Positions 38,440 through 48,258 are shown, counted from the first letter of the stretch. The stretch: DNA of 64,000 nucleotides from Bacteroidota bacterium (GCA_003389385.1 QQVM01000020.1:62001-126000), one strand, 5' to 3'. The notes: a model not told the origin generated them from the sequence alone. Translations and numbers: made by a program.

Positions 38440-41400
38440 ATGCAAAGCAAAGGTGCGATAAAGTTATTTGCGATTCTGCTGGCATTGGTATGCTTATACC
38501 AATTGTCATTCATTTTCGTAACCAGAAGTGTGGAAAAGGATGCAAAGGAATATGCCAACGGAGACGCTGAACGCGAGCGCGCATACCTTGATTCGATCAA
38601 CACGCAGCCTGTGTATCCAATACTGGGCATCACTTACAAAAAATGTAAGGAGAACGAACTCAACCTGGGTCTTGACCTTAAAGGTGGAATGAACGTGACC
38701 ATGGAAGTGTCACTTGTTGACCTTATCCGGTCTATGGCTAATAACAGCAATGATCCAACTTTCAATACAGCGCTTGAAAATGCTGTGAAAGCACAGGCGA
38801 ATAGCCAGAAAGATTTTGTGAGTCTGTTTGTTGATGAGTTTAAGAAGCTCGACCCAAATGCAAAGCTTGCTGCGATTTTCGCTACAAAGGAATTGCAGGA
38901 CAGGATCAACTTCAATTCCACAAATGACCAGGTGAAAGCTGTCATTCAGTCTGAGGCTGATGCAGCATTTGACCGCACCTATCAGATTCTCAAAACTCGT
39001 ATTGACAAATTCGGAGTGACTCAGCCTAATGTTCAGAAACTTGGAAGCGGAAGGATTTTGGTTGAGCTTCCGGGTATCAAAGAACCAGACCGTGTAAGGA
39101 AACTTCTCCAGGGAACAGCAAAGCTTGAGTTCTGGGAAACATATGATAACACAGAAATCTATCCTATTCTTGAGGAGGTAAACAAGGTTGTAAAACTTGT
39201 AGGAGAACCAGGATTCCAGGGTGCAGAGAATCAACAGATTGCTGCCAATACAAGTCCAAGGAGTGATAGCCTTATTGCTTCTGACACCGCTGCAATCACT
39301 AATGCAACCCAGGATACTGCCAAAGCTTCAAGCCTGATGGATCAGCTTAGTTCAGCCGGATCAGACACCGGTGCGACATCAGATACAAGCGCAGCTGCAT
39401 CATTCGAAGAGTTCGCAAAAGAGAATCCTTTGTTTGCTATACTCCAGCCTTCGATTCAGACGAATGAAAACAATCAAAGTGAGCTGAGAAAAGGACCTGT
39501 TATCGGTTCTGCATTTGTAAAAGACACTGCACGAATCAACAGTATTCTCGCGATGGATCAGGTGAGGTCTAAGTTCCCAAGGGAATTCAAGGCCTTGTGG
39601 TCAGTGAAGGCGATTGATCAGGAAGGCAAAGTGGTTCAGCTCATCGCCATCAGAATGCCTGCGCGTGACAGAATGGCTCCACTTGACGGTTCTGCTGTGG
39701 TAGATGCACGCAAGCAAAAGGGCCAGTTCACCGACAATTGGGAAATTTCCATGGCTATGAACGCTGAAGGTGCCCGAGTTTGGAAGCGACTTACAAGGGA
39801 TAATGTCAACAAGTCAATTGCCATTGTTCTGGATGACTACGTTTATTCTTATCCAAATGTAATCCAGGAAATTTCCGGCGGTAACTCAAGCATCACCGGA
39901 CAATTCACTCTCGAAGAAGCAGAAGACCTTGCCAATATCCTGAAGGTCGGTAAACTTCCTGCGCCTGCAAGAATTGTTGAAGACACCGTAGTAGGTCCTA
40001 CCCTGGGTCAGGAGGCGATCAATGCAGGTTTCATTTCCTTCATCATTGCGCTTATTCTCGTGCTGTTATTCATGATTTCGTACTACAACACTGCCGGTTT
40101 TGTAGCGGATCTCACTTTGTTCGCCAACATGTTTTTCATCATGGGTATTCTTGCTTCGCTAGGAGCGGTGTTGACGCTGCCGGGTATTGCGGGTATAGTA
40201 CTTGTAATAGGTATCGCGGTAGACGCGAACATCCTCATCTTCGAACGTGTACGTGAAGAGTTGGACGCAGGCAAGGGAACTCGACTGGCTATCAATGATG
40301 GATTCAAACATGCGTTCAGCTCCATCATCGACTCCAACATAACTACACTCATCCTGGGTGTGATTCTTTATTCTTTCGGAACTGGTCCTATCCAGGGCTT
40401 TGCCACAACACTTATCATAGGTATCCTTTCCTCTTTGTTTAGCGCACTGTTCATCAGCCGACTCATTTTTGAATGGCTGCTTGGAAAGAACAAGCCTATA
40501 CACTTCTCGAATAATTTCTCAAGAGGCGCATTCAAAAACATCAATATTAATTTTGTTGGCAGGAGGAAAATGTATTACATGATTTCGGGAACAATCATTG
40601 CCATTGGTTTGATATTCTTCTTCATGAAGGGTCTGAACTTTGGCGTAGATTTCAAAGGAGGAAGAACATACGTTGTGCGTTTCGATAAGCCTGTGACTAC
40701 GGTTGAGGTGATGGATGCTCTGAAGAATCCGCTTGAAAAAGCTCCTACTGTAAAAACATTCGGTGGTTCAAATCAGGTGAAGATAATCACAGACTATTTG
40801 ATCGATGAGAATTCACAGGATGCTGAAACCATGGTTGTGGATAAGCTGAATGCCGGACTTACTTCTATGACTGGTTATACTTATGAGGTGATGAGTTCGC
40901 AGAAGGTAGGTCCGACCATCGCAGATGACATCAAGACTTCCGCAGTATGGTCGATTCTTGCTTCCTGTGTGCTGATATTTATCTTCATTTTCATACGCTT
41001 TAAAAAGTGGCAGTTCGGACTTGGTGCTGTAGTCGCGCTGATGCATGACGTACTCATTGTACTTTCCATCTTTACGATCTTTAATGGTATACTGCCATTC
41101 TCCCTGGAGATCGACACTCACTTCATCGCAGCGATCCTTACGGTAATGGGATATTCAATGACTGATACCGTGGTTGTATTCGACCGTATCAGGGAGTTTG
41201 TAGGAGTACATCATCATGCTCGTGATCAGAAACGCATTATCAATGATGCCCTCAATGCAACGCTGAGCCGAACCATCAACACATCCCTCACGATCATGTT
41301 TGTACTCCTTGCGATATTCATCTTCGGTGGAGAAGTGATTCGCGGATTCACATTCGCGCTTCTGATCGGAGTAATTATCGGAACTTATTCTTCAATTTGC

Positions 41401-41448
41401 ATTGCGACACCGGTGGTTGTCGACTTTGCGAAGAAGGAAAAGGAATAA
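38440..41448 (+). CDS. secDF: Protein translocase SecDF, fused
   Basis: SecDF is a proton-driven RND-type accessory of the Sec translocon that pulls preproteins out of SecYEG. SecD and SecF are fused in this 1002-residue protein. The SecD part (residues 1 to about 670) has LGLDLKGGMNVTMEV, the P1 domain with RIDKFGVTQPNVQKLG and ILVELPGI, and a Ser/Thr/Ala-rich insertion near residues 275-320. Its TM block has GIAGIVLVIGIAVDANILIF. The SecF part (about 690-1002) has GLNFGVDFKGGRTYVVRF and GYSMTDTVVVFDRIRE. It has its own promoter and terminator. Confidence 0.95.
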   Translation: MQSKGAIKLFAILLALVCLYQLSFIFVTRSVEKDAKEYANGDAERERAYLDSINTQPVYPILGITYKKCKENELNLGLDLKGGMNVTMEVSLVDLIRSMANNSNDPTFNTALENAVKAQANSQKDFVSLFVDEFKKLDPNAKLAAIFATKELQDRINFNSTNDQVKAVIQSEADAAFDRTYQILKTRIDKFGVTQPNVQKLGSGRILVELPGIKEPDRVRKLLQGTAKLEFWETYDNTEIYPILEEVNKVVKLVGEPGFQGAENQQIAANTSPRSDSLIASDTAAITNATQDTAKASSLMDQLSSAGSDTGATSDTSAAASFEEFAKENPLFAILQPSIQTNENNQSELRKGPVIGSAFVKDTARINSILAMDQVRSKFPREFKALWSVKAIDQEGKVVQLIAIRMPARDRMAPLDGSAVVDARKQKGQFTDNWEISMAMNAEGARVWKRLTRDNVNKSIAIVLDDYVYSYPNVIQEISGGNSSITGQFTLEEAEDLANILKVGKLPAPARIVEDTVVGPTLGQEAINAGFISFIIALILVLLFMISYYNTAGFVADLTLFANMFFIMGILASLGAVLTLPGIAGIVLVIGIAVDANILIFERVREELDAGKGTRLAINDGFKHAFSSIIDSNITTLILGVILYSFGTGPIQGFATTLIIGILSSLFSALFISRLIFEWLLGKNKPIHFSNNFSRGAFKNININFVGRRKMYYMISGTIIAIGLIFFFMKGLNFGVDFKGGRTYVVRFDKPVTTVEVMDALKNPLEKAPTVKTFGGSNQVKIITDYLIDENSQDAETMVVDKLNAGLTSMTGYTYEVMSSQKVGPTIADDIKTSAVWSILASCVLIFIFIFIRFKKWQFGLGAVVALMHDVLIVLSIFTIFNGILPFSLEIDTHFIAAILTVMGYSMTDTVVVFDRIREFVGVHHHARDQKRIINDALNATLSRTINTSLTIMFVLLAIFIFGGEVIRGFTFALLIGVIIGTYSSICIATPVVVDFAKKEKE

Positions 41449-41465
41449 AACTTAAATTTATTCTC

Positions 41466-41499
41466 AAAGCCTGTTTTCGGAGGAAAGCAGGCTTTTTTT
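41466..41499 (+). terminator. Terminator of secDF
   Basis: The stem AAAGCCTG / CAGGCTTT (41466-41473 with 41488-41495) is followed by seven T residues, 17 bases after the secDF stop. Confidence 0.85.
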
Positions 41500-41544
41500 A
41501 TGTAATTACCTGAGAAAACTCATGTCCTTTTCAGTATAAATGAG

Positions 41545-41552
41545 TAATTTTG
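41545..41552 (+). promoter_or_regulatory. -7 promoter box for tatA
   Basis: TAATTTTG matches TAnnTTTG and ends 9 bases before the ATG at 41562. It overlaps a TTG at 41550, which is therefore unlikely to be the translation start. Confidence 0.65.
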
Positions 41553-41561
41553 ACTCATAAA

Positions 41562-41804
41562 ATGGAAATCATGCAATTACTGTTTCTAAATCTTGGCGGA
41601 GGAGAAATATTTCTGATCATGTTGGTTGTACTGCTCTTTTTCGGATCAAAAAGAATCCCTGAGCTGGCAAAAGGAATGGGAAAAGGAATGCGTCAGTTTA
41701 AAGATGCCATGAACGGAATCGAAAGTGAAGTGAGAAATGCATCCAGTGACGTAAGCAAATCTGTTAACTCTGTGACAGAAAAGGACTCAAAAAAAGCGGA
41801 TTGA
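41562..41804 (+). CDS. tatA: Twin-arginine translocase subunit TatA/E
   Basis: TatA oligomerises to form the pore for folded proteins with twin-arginine signals. The 80-residue product has one N-terminal membrane helix (about residues 13-29, IFLIMLVVLLFFGSKR), the conserved Phe-Gly hinge (FFGSKRIPELAKGMGKG), an amphipathic helix (MRQFKDAMNGIESEV) and a charged tail. The start is at 41562 (MEIMQLLF); 41571 is also possible. The TTG at 41550 lies in the promoter box. TatC is not in the window. Confidence 0.9.
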   Translation: MEIMQLLFLNLGGGEIFLIMLVVLLFFGSKRIPELAKGMGKGMRQFKDAMNGIESEVRNASSDVSKSVNSVTEKDSKKAD

Positions 41805-41822
41805 TTCTGTACTTCTAATTCC

Positions 41823-43502
41823 TTATTTCATGTATTCGCTGATTCTTTCCAGCGAAAGGGCATTGAATGTCATGTCTTTTGTGAGCCCTCCTTTTCTGGC
41901 CACGCAAACACCATAATGCATATCATGATAACCATCCTTACGGTGTGCATCCGGATTGATTGATATCATCACATTCTTTTCAAGAGCGTAAGGGAGATGC
42001 CTCCAGTCTAAATCAAGCCTGTGCGGATTCGCATTCAGCTCAATGATCACACCATTGGCAGCGCAGGCATCAATCACCTTCTTATAATCAAGGGGATATG
42101 CTTCCCTTGCCAGCAGGAGTCGTCCGCTAGGATGTCCGAGAATTGTTGTAAATGGATTCTCGATTGCCCTGATAAGCCTTTGAGTTGCTTTGTCTATGTC
42201 CATTCGTAAAATTGAATGAACGGAAGCAACAACAAAATCAAAAGAATCAAGTATTTCATCAGGGTAGTCCAGAGAACCATCATTCAGAATGTCGGATTCA
42301 ATTCCTTTGATAATCCTGAACGGCGACATTTTTTCATTTAAATCGTCAATCTCTTTGTGCTGCAGAATGATTCTTTCAGGCTGCAGTCCGTTCGCGTAAA
42401 ACGCACTCTTGCTGTGATCACATATTCCCAGATATTCATATCCCAGCTCCCTGCAATAGGAAGCCATCTCTTCCAATGTGTGCGCACCGTCACTATATGT
42501 TGTGTGATTATGAAGGATTCCTTTCAGGTCTTTTTCTTCAATGAGCTCTTCTTGCTTCTTGTTCTTGAAATAACTTTCTTCAATGATTCCCTCCCGCAAC
42601 TCAGGAAGGATCTTCACAGAATGATAATGCTCATAAATCGACTCTTCATCCTGATACTTCTGATTTCCTAATCCATTACCATTTGTAATCAGAGATATGT
42701 GCTCATCTGATCCTGTAGTCTGAAATAAGACTGAACCGAAGTTATCAGTTCCGGCGATGTAAAATGTCAGAGGCAATTTACCGGCAATGCGTCCGGATAT
42801 TTTTTCCGGTGAAATATGAAGTTCATCATCCACCAGTGGATGTTGCTTCAGAAAATCAACAAATGATTCGGTGTCCTTAATCTCTAAAACAAATTCAAGT
42901 ACTTCGATGATTTCAAACTTGCGCCGCATTTTTCCGGTGATGGAAAAGCGGATGAGGCTTTTTTCATTCCTCAGATCCTGCTCCAGCTGCAATGCAATCT
43001 GTTCAATTACCGCATAGAGATATTTTCCTTCGTTTCCGGCGGCATATTCAATTGAATGTTTGATTTGTTGTTGAGTCTTCTCACCAAATCCTTTCAGTTC
43101 AACCAGTCGATTCTCATTGCAGGCATAAAGCAATTCGCCGGTGGACTCAATGCCAAGCTCTTTCCAGAGCAGAGCCACTTTCTTCGGACCGATGCCCTTG
43201 ATTCCGAGCATTTCAATTACACCTTCAGGTGTTTTCTTTCTTAAGTCTTCAAGCTCTTCAAAAGAATTTTTTGAAAGCAGGTCCAGTATTTTAACCTGAA
43301 TGCCTTTCCCAACTCCTTCAATACCTGAGATTTCATCAGGACTCATGTTTGATATAGGAACTGATTGTCTTTCCAGCTTGAATGCGGCGTTCTGCATACT
43401 CCGGACCTTGAATGGATTTTCCTCATGAAGCTCCATCAACTGTGCCGCGAGTTTGAATGCTCTAGCGATTTCTTTGTTTGACAAGACGGATTTTTCCATC
43501 AT
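41823..43502 (-). CDS. polX: PolX-family protein with PHP domain; polymerase active site degenerate
   Basis: PolX proteins are repair polymerases with a PHP 3'-5' exonuclease or AP-endonuclease domain. The 559-residue product has the N-terminal 8-kDa HhH domain (SGIEGVGKGIQVKILDLL and LGIKGIGPKKVALLWKELG), a palm and thumb (about 160-310), and a C-terminal PHP domain. That domain is intact: LHNHTTYSDG at 330-339, then ICDHSKSAF, GIESDIL, ASVHSILR, LGHPSGRLLL, ELNANPHRLD and INPDAHR. The palm has lost the catalytic aspartates: GKMRRKFEIIEVLEFVLEI has Val201 and Glu203 where the family has Asp-x-Asp, and the third Asp falls near Thr246. It is likely a nuclease without polymerase activity. The gene follows sppA after 3 bases. 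Confidence 0.88.
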   Translation of the reverse strand: MMEKSVLSNKEIARAFKLAAQLMELHEENPFKVRSMQNAAFKLERQSVPISNMSPDEISGIEGVGKGIQVKILDLLSKNSFEELEDLRKKTPEGVIEMLGIKGIGPKKVALLWKELGIESTGELLYACNENRLVELKGFGEKTQQQIKHSIEYAAGNEGKYLYAVIEQIALQLEQDLRNEKSLIRFSITGKMRRKFEIIEVLEFVLEIKDTESFVDFLKQHPLVDDELHISPEKISGRIAGKLPLTFYIAGTDNFGSVLFQTTGSDEHISLITNGNGLGNQKYQDEESIYEHYHSVKILPELREGIIEESYFKNKKQEELIEEKDLKGILHNHTTYSDGAHTLEEMASYCRELGYEYLGICDHSKSAFYANGLQPERIILQHKEIDDLNEKMSPFRIIKGIESDILNDGSLDYPDEILDSFDFVVASVHSILRMDIDKATQRLIRAIENPFTTILGHPSGRLLLAREAYPLDYKKVIDACAANGVIIELNANPHRLDLDWRHLPYALEKNVMISINPDAHRKDGYHDMHYGVCVARKGGLTKDMTFNALSLERISEYMK

Positions 43503-43505
43503 TGC

Positions 43506-45281
43506 TTATCTGCTGAAACTGACATCAAACGGGATTCTGGCCTGAATGCCGCTATTGTCCAGCATGGTTCGGATGCTCTTATAATATCTGTAATCTTCGC
43601 CAAGTTCTTTTTTCGCAAAATAAGTTCCTGCATCAGCTTTCATGTCTTCCATCAGTTTCTCAAAAAACTCTTTCTGTTCAGGCATGGAAATAACACGGTA
43701 TGCATCCAGCTTTGCCATGCCTGCAGCAATTTCAACTGCACTTTCCAAGTTACCCAGCACATCCACCAGACCACGGCGCTTTGCATCTGTTCCGCTCCAG
43801 ATTCTGCCTTGTCCAATGCTGTCTACCATTTCCTTGCTGATTCCTCTGCCATCAGAAACGTGTGTGATGAAAGTTTCATATATTCTTTCCACTTCCTGCT
43901 GAATCATTTCTTTCTCTTCACTGCTTAGCTTTCTGGTTATGGTTCCAAGGTCCGCGAATTTATTCGTCTTCACATCGTCGAAAGTGATTCCAAGTTTGTT
44001 CTTGAACATCTTTTCCGTATTAAAAAGAATTCCGAACACTGCGATTGAACCGGTGAGAGTGTTTGCCTGTGCTACGATAGTATCCGCATTGCAGGCAATG
44101 TAATAGCCGCCTGAAGCCGCAAGGTCACCCATTGAAACCACAACAGGTTTTTCTTTCTTGGCCAGAGCCATTTCTCTCAGGATTACGTCTGAAGCGATGG
44201 CGCTTCCTCCCGGAGAATTTACGCGAAGCACAATCGCACGGATGGACGTGTCGCGACGTGCTTTGCGGATTTCTCCCGCAATCTTGTCTGAACCAATCTG
44301 GTCAGACTCGCCTTTCCCGCTTACAATTTCCCCGACTGCATAAATCACGGCGATCTTGCGGTTCGAGAATGCTTTGTCTGATTTTACGGATGCGTTGTCG
44401 TACTTGTTAAGCGATATGAGTTTTGGTTTAGAGTTTTCCTCTTCACCACTGAGCTTTTGCATTTGAGCGATGACTTCATCATAGAAAGCCACCTCATCAA
44501 TCAGTTTGCTTTCAACTGCAGCTTTCGGATTCCTGCTCAGGAACTGGTCGGCAGAAGCCTGTAATTCTGTCGTGCTTAACTTTCTTCCTTCCGCAATGTC
44601 CTCCACCATTTTATTCCAGACAGAATTAACGAATGTGCTGATCTGCTCACGGTTTTCATTGCTCATCTTTTCATTTACAAAAGGCTCTACAGCACTTTTA
44701 AATTTCCCATGCCTGATCACCTGGGGTTCGATTTCCAGTTTTTCAAGAGTTCCCTTAAAGAATGTGAGTGTCGCATGTAAGCCCCTGAACTCAAGAAGTC
44801 CTTCAGGGTGAATAATAACTTTGTCGGCCACCGAAGCTAGATAGTAAGCTCCTTGTCCCATGTATTCGCCGTATGCATAGATGAACTTTCCGCTTTTCTT
44901 GAACTCTTTCAGCGCGTCGCGAATTTCAGCCAATGTCGCAAGACCGGCTTCAGTGCCGCTCAGGTTCAGAAAAATTCCTTTTATATTTTCGTCACGTTCT
45001 GCCTTTTCTATATTCTTGATAATGTCATTCAGTCCGAGATACTTTTCAGTACTGAAACTCGAGAAGCTGAAATTCTCAAAGGGGTTGTCAGATGTGTTTT
45101 CGGTAATGGCATAATTGAGATTGATTTCCAGAATGGAATTATTCTCAACCGCAGTTTTCTTTTCAGGAGAGAAAGTCATCAAAGCCCCTGAGATGACAGT
45201 GAACATGATGATCATAAGCACGATTCCGGCCAGAACAAAACCAGCCATGGAAGCAAACATAAATTTGAAGAATTGTTTCAT
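43506..45281 (-). CDS. sppA: Signal peptide peptidase SppA (67K type)
   Basis: SppA is a membrane-bound Ser-Lys protease that degrades cleaved signal peptides. The 591-residue protein has an N-terminal membrane helix (FMFASMAGFVLAGIVLMIIM, about residues 7-26) and two tandem S49 domains. The catalytic Lys is in RHGKFKSAVEPFVNEK and the nucleophile Ser in GDLAASGGYYIACNAD, matching the known Lys209 and Ser409 of the E. coli enzyme. It is upstream of polX in the same transcript, with only 3 bases between them. A divergent promoter pair separates it from folK. Confidence 0.94.
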   Translation of the reverse strand: MKQFFKFMFASMAGFVLAGIVLMIIMFTVISGALMTFSPEKKTAVENNSILEINLNYAITENTSDNPFENFSFSSFSTEKYLGLNDIIKNIEKAERDENIKGIFLNLSGTEAGLATLAEIRDALKEFKKSGKFIYAYGEYMGQGAYYLASVADKVIIHPEGLLEFRGLHATLTFFKGTLEKLEIEPQVIRHGKFKSAVEPFVNEKMSNENREQISTFVNSVWNKMVEDIAEGRKLSTTELQASADQFLSRNPKAAVESKLIDEVAFYDEVIAQMQKLSGEEENSKPKLISLNKYDNASVKSDKAFSNRKIAVIYAVGEIVSGKGESDQIGSDKIAGEIRKARRDTSIRAIVLRVNSPGGSAIASDVILREMALAKKEKPVVVSMGDLAASGGYYIACNADTIVAQANTLTGSIAVFGILFNTEKMFKNKLGITFDDVKTNKFADLGTITRKLSSEEKEMIQQEVERIYETFITHVSDGRGISKEMVDSIGQGRIWSGTDAKRRGLVDVLGNLESAVEIAAGMAKLDAYRVISMPEQKEFFEKLMEDMKADAGTYFAKKELGEDYRYYKSIRTMLDNSGIQARIPFDVSFSR

Positions 45282-45304
45282 GAGAGAGCAGAATTAGTTT
45301 TGCA

Positions 45305-45312
45305 CAAAGGTA
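45305..45312 (-). promoter_or_regulatory. -7 promoter box for sppA-polX
   Basis: The minus strand reads TACCTTTG, matching TAnnTTTG, 23 bases before the sppA start at 45281. It is divergent from the folK promoter about 45 bases away. Confidence 0.65.
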
Positions 45313-45332
45313 TAAGTCTGGATGAATTCTGC

Positions 45333-45363
45333 TTGTACCTTCCTGATAATTCTGTTAGGTTTG
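45333..45363 (+). promoter_or_regulatory. Promoter of folK
   Basis: TTG at 45333-45335, a 20-base spacer, then TAGGTTTG at 45356-45363. The ATG at 45373 follows 9 bases later, which supports that start codon. Confidence 0.65.
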
Positions 45364-45372
45364 ACGCTGAAA

Positions 45373-45864
45373 ATGCATAAGCTGATTTTACTTCTGGGAA
45401 CCAATTTGGGCCGGCGCATTGCTAATATTTCCACGGCCATTCATCAAATTGAAACATTGCTGGGAAAGGTCTTGAAAAAATCCTCAGTGTATGAAACTGC
45501 AGCCTGGGGGAATACAGAGCAGCCAGATTTTTTAAATCAGGTTATACAGGTGGAAACCGGCAAGAACCCAACAGAATGCCTGGAAATTCTCTTGCAAATC
45601 GAGGCAGGTATGGGCAGAATCAGAAATTTAAAATGGGAACCAAGAATCATCGACATCGACATCCTCTTTTATGATTCAGAGATAATAAATCTGGATCATT
45701 TAAAAATCCCTCATCCTGAATTGCACAGAAGAAAATTCGTACTCATTCCACTGGCAGAAATTCTGCCTGAGTTTGTTCATCCCCAAAGTCTGAAAACCGC
45801 TAACGAAATGTTGGCAGAAGTCAGCGATCCCCTTCAATGTCATGTATACTCTGAAAGCGTCTAA
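45373..45864 (+). CDS. folK: 2-amino-4-hydroxy-6-hydroxymethyldihydropteridine diphosphokinase
   Basis: HPPK pyrophosphorylates the pterin in folate synthesis. The 163-residue protein starts MHKLILLLGTNLGRRIANIS and has SSVYETAAWGNTEQPDFLNQ and the family signature RIIDIDILFYDSEII, with the metal-binding Asp pair. PHPELHRRKFVLIPL follows. The start at 45373 is preferred over 45322, because the first 17 codons of the longer reading overlap the promoter box. It is followed by the deoxynucleoside kinase gene, probably cotranscribed. Confidence 0.94.
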   Translation: MHKLILLLGTNLGRRIANISTAIHQIETLLGKVLKKSSVYETAAWGNTEQPDFLNQVIQVETGKNPTECLEILLQIEAGMGRIRNLKWEPRIIDIDILFYDSEIINLDHLKIPHPELHRRKFVLIPLAEILPEFVHPQSLKTANEMLAEVSDPLQCHVYSESV

Positions 45865-45889
45865 GTCAAATCAAAAATCAGAAAGCAGG

Positions 45890-46540
45890 ATGCCTGGAAG
45901 ACTCAAGCATGATTATCTCGTAATTGAAGGGAATATCGGAACAGGTAAAACTTCCCTGGCTACGAAAATATCAGGGCAATTCAATTCCCGCCTCATTCTG
46001 GAGCGATTTGCAGACAATCCCTTCCTGCCCAAGTTTTATGAAAATCAGCAACGTTATGCCTTTCCGCTTGAATTGTCTTTCCTTGCCGACCGCTACCAGC
46101 AGCTCAGCGACGACCTGAAAAATCAGGATCTCTTTCAACAGCAAACCGTATCCGATTACATACTGAGCAAATCACTAATCTTCGCTGCCATCACCTTAAA
46201 AGAAGATGAATTTGATCTCTATCAGCGTCTGTTTCACATCATAAATCCCCATCTTCCAAAACCTGATCTGATTGTTTATCTGCATAAAGATGTGACAGAG
46301 CTTCAACAAAATATCAGAAAAAGGGGAAGGGACTATGAGCAAAATATCCGCGATGAATACCTGGCAAGCCTTGAATCCGGCTACTGGAAGTTTTTTAAAT
46401 CCCAGCCCGGACTTAAAATTCTTGTGATAGATACCAATAATGTCGATTTTATTGAAAATAACAAGCATTATGAGGGCATTTTGGAGCTGATCAATCAGGA
46501 TTATGCCCCTGGGATACACCGTGTTTTACTGGATTCCTGA
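45890..46540 (+). CDS. Deoxynucleoside kinase family protein
   Basis: This kinase should phosphorylate a deoxynucleoside for nucleotide salvage. From 45890 the product is 216 residues. The P-loop is EGNIGTGKTS at residues 13-22. Family-typical motifs are RFADNPFLPKFYENQQRYAF, then FLADRYQQL, the lid segment RKRGRDYEQNIRDEYLASL and ILVIDTNNVDF. An upstream start at 45842 (MYTLKASKSN) would overlap folK by 23 bases and adds a segment not expected in the family. The folK/kinase pairing is one I recall from other Bacteroidota. Confidence 0.88.
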   Translation: MPGRLKHDYLVIEGNIGTGKTSLATKISGQFNSRLILERFADNPFLPKFYENQQRYAFPLELSFLADRYQQLSDDLKNQDLFQQQTVSDYILSKSLIFAAITLKEDEFDLYQRLFHIINPHLPKPDLIVYLHKDVTELQQNIRKRGRDYEQNIRDEYLASLESGYWKFFKSQPGLKILVIDTNNVDFIENNKHYEGILELINQDYAPGIHRVLLDS

Positions 46541-46733
46541 TCTGTGGCTTGATTGACGCTCTCCATTACTTGCCAAGTTATACTTTGTATTTGCAACATA
46601 AACTTTCAAATCTCGTAAATCTGCATTATTTTCCGGTGTTCTTTCAAAGAACCCTGTAAGTTAGAAACCCGCCAGTCTTCAACCGGAATGTATATTTCTG
46701 TTTAAGACTGGATAATAATTTAAATTGCCCGGT

Positions 46734-48239
46734 ATGAAAAAACCTGTACTGCTGATAGTTATGGCATGCTTTTTCTTTAACCTGAAGCATCCATTTGCTC
46801 AGGAAAGCAACACATACAGCACATCATCTGAAACAACTCAAAGCGCTAAAGTCAGCCTGAAGAGTGGAAACATGCCTCGGGCAGGAAAGTATAAGACTTG
46901 GGATATAGGATTGCACGGAGGCCTTTGCATTCCGAATACCGACATCACTTCGAATGATTTGAGTGCGGGTAGTTTTGGAAATGAAATCGGCTACGGCTTG
47001 AATCTCACAAAATTTCTTTCACATTCATTCGCATTTCAGGGCCAGTTTTTCAGAGGAAAAATCAGCGGAGATGAAGAATCAGGAAGTAACGGAGTTTTCA
47101 ATTTTGAAACTGAAATTGATTATTCATTGAGTCTGCATGCATTGTACCAGCTTGGCAACGTTTCTTTCCTGAAACGCAATCCGAATCTCGCGATATACGG
47201 TTATGCAGGTGCCGGAATCATGCGATTCAATCCCAGGGTTTTCAGAGACGGTTCATCTTCTTCCAGCAACTGGTATGTGCAGGAAGGCAGAAGAGATTCC
47301 ACAATGGACTACAGCAATTCTACAGAGATTGTTTATCCTATCGGAGTCGGTGTGAAGTACAGGATTGCCAAACCGCTTTCTCTCACAATTGAATATTCAT
47401 TGCGCCTTACCAATACAGATAAACTTGACGGTTGGTACAGGCTCCTCTCTGAGCGGGATAATTTTTCCTATGTCAACCTCGGTATTTCATATCACCTGGG
47501 AAGAAAAGAAAAACCAATCGAATGGGTCAATCCAATGCAGAGCATCTATGCAGACCTTTATGACATGAAAGACCGTGTGGATATGCTTAGCGGCGATGCG
47601 GATAAAGATGGTGTTGCAGATATTTTCGACCGTGAGCCTGACACTCCTGAAGGAGTGAAAGTGTATGGAGACGGAACTTCGGTAGATACAGACGGTGATG
47701 GTGTTCCAGACTGGAAAGATGTGGAGCCATTCTCTCCAAAGGGCGCACAGGTAGATGCTTCAGGACGTGAACTTGACGCAGACGGCGATGGTATTCCTGA
47801 CAGCCGTGACATAGAGCCGAACACTCCTAAGGGTACTCTCGTGAATAGCCAGGGTGTGACCATTCCAACTGGTCCAGCAACCCAACGCGGAGGCGCATCT
47901 TCAATTCTTGCAGCTAATGGTTACCTGCCATCCATCTTCTTTGATATCAACAGTGCTGTCATTGATAAAAAATACGATGAAACACTTGCAAACATTGCCC
48001 TGGTGATGAAGAGCAATCCGGATGTGAAATTCGAAGTGATCGGAAACTGCGACTCCCGTGCCAGCAGCGATTACAACATCAAGCTCGGAAAACGCAGAGC
48101 AGAGGCGGTGAAGAACCACCTCGTGAAAAAGTATAACATTGACGCTTCACGCCTGAGCATCACTTCACTCGGAAAGAATGATCCAATCACCAAAGATCAT
48201 CCTATGAACAGAAGGGTAGACTTCAAGGTGGCTGAATAA
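46734..48239 (+). CDS. OmpA family outer-membrane protein with TSP3 calcium repeats
   Basis: This is a 501-residue outer-membrane protein with a signal peptide (MKKPVLLIVMACFFFNLKHP, cleaved near FAQ). An eight-strand barrel-like domain at about residues 50-260 begins with KTWDIGLHGGLCIPNTDI. Thrombospondin type 3 repeats follow (DADKDGVADIFDREPDTPE, DTDGDGVPDWKDVEPF, DADGDGIPDSRDIEPN), and then a C-terminal peptidoglycan-binding OmpA domain (SIFFDINSAVIDKKYDETL, later NIKLGKRRAEAVKNHLV). It probably links the outer membrane to the cell wall. The start at 46734 gives the best signal peptide. A terminator follows. Confidence 0.92.
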   Translation: MKKPVLLIVMACFFFNLKHPFAQESNTYSTSSETTQSAKVSLKSGNMPRAGKYKTWDIGLHGGLCIPNTDITSNDLSAGSFGNEIGYGLNLTKFLSHSFAFQGQFFRGKISGDEESGSNGVFNFETEIDYSLSLHALYQLGNVSFLKRNPNLAIYGYAGAGIMRFNPRVFRDGSSSSSNWYVQEGRRDSTMDYSNSTEIVYPIGVGVKYRIAKPLSLTIEYSLRLTNTDKLDGWYRLLSERDNFSYVNLGISYHLGRKEKPIEWVNPMQSIYADLYDMKDRVDMLSGDADKDGVADIFDREPDTPEGVKVYGDGTSVDTDGDGVPDWKDVEPFSPKGAQVDASGRELDADGDGIPDSRDIEPNTPKGTLVNSQGVTIPTGPATQRGGASSILAANGYLPSIFFDINSAVIDKKYDETLANIALVMKSNPDVKFEVIGNCDSRASSDYNIKLGKRRAEAVKNHLVKKYNIDASRLSITSLGKNDPITKDHPMNRRVDFKVAE

Positions 48240-48258
48240 TAAAAATGCAAATAACAAG

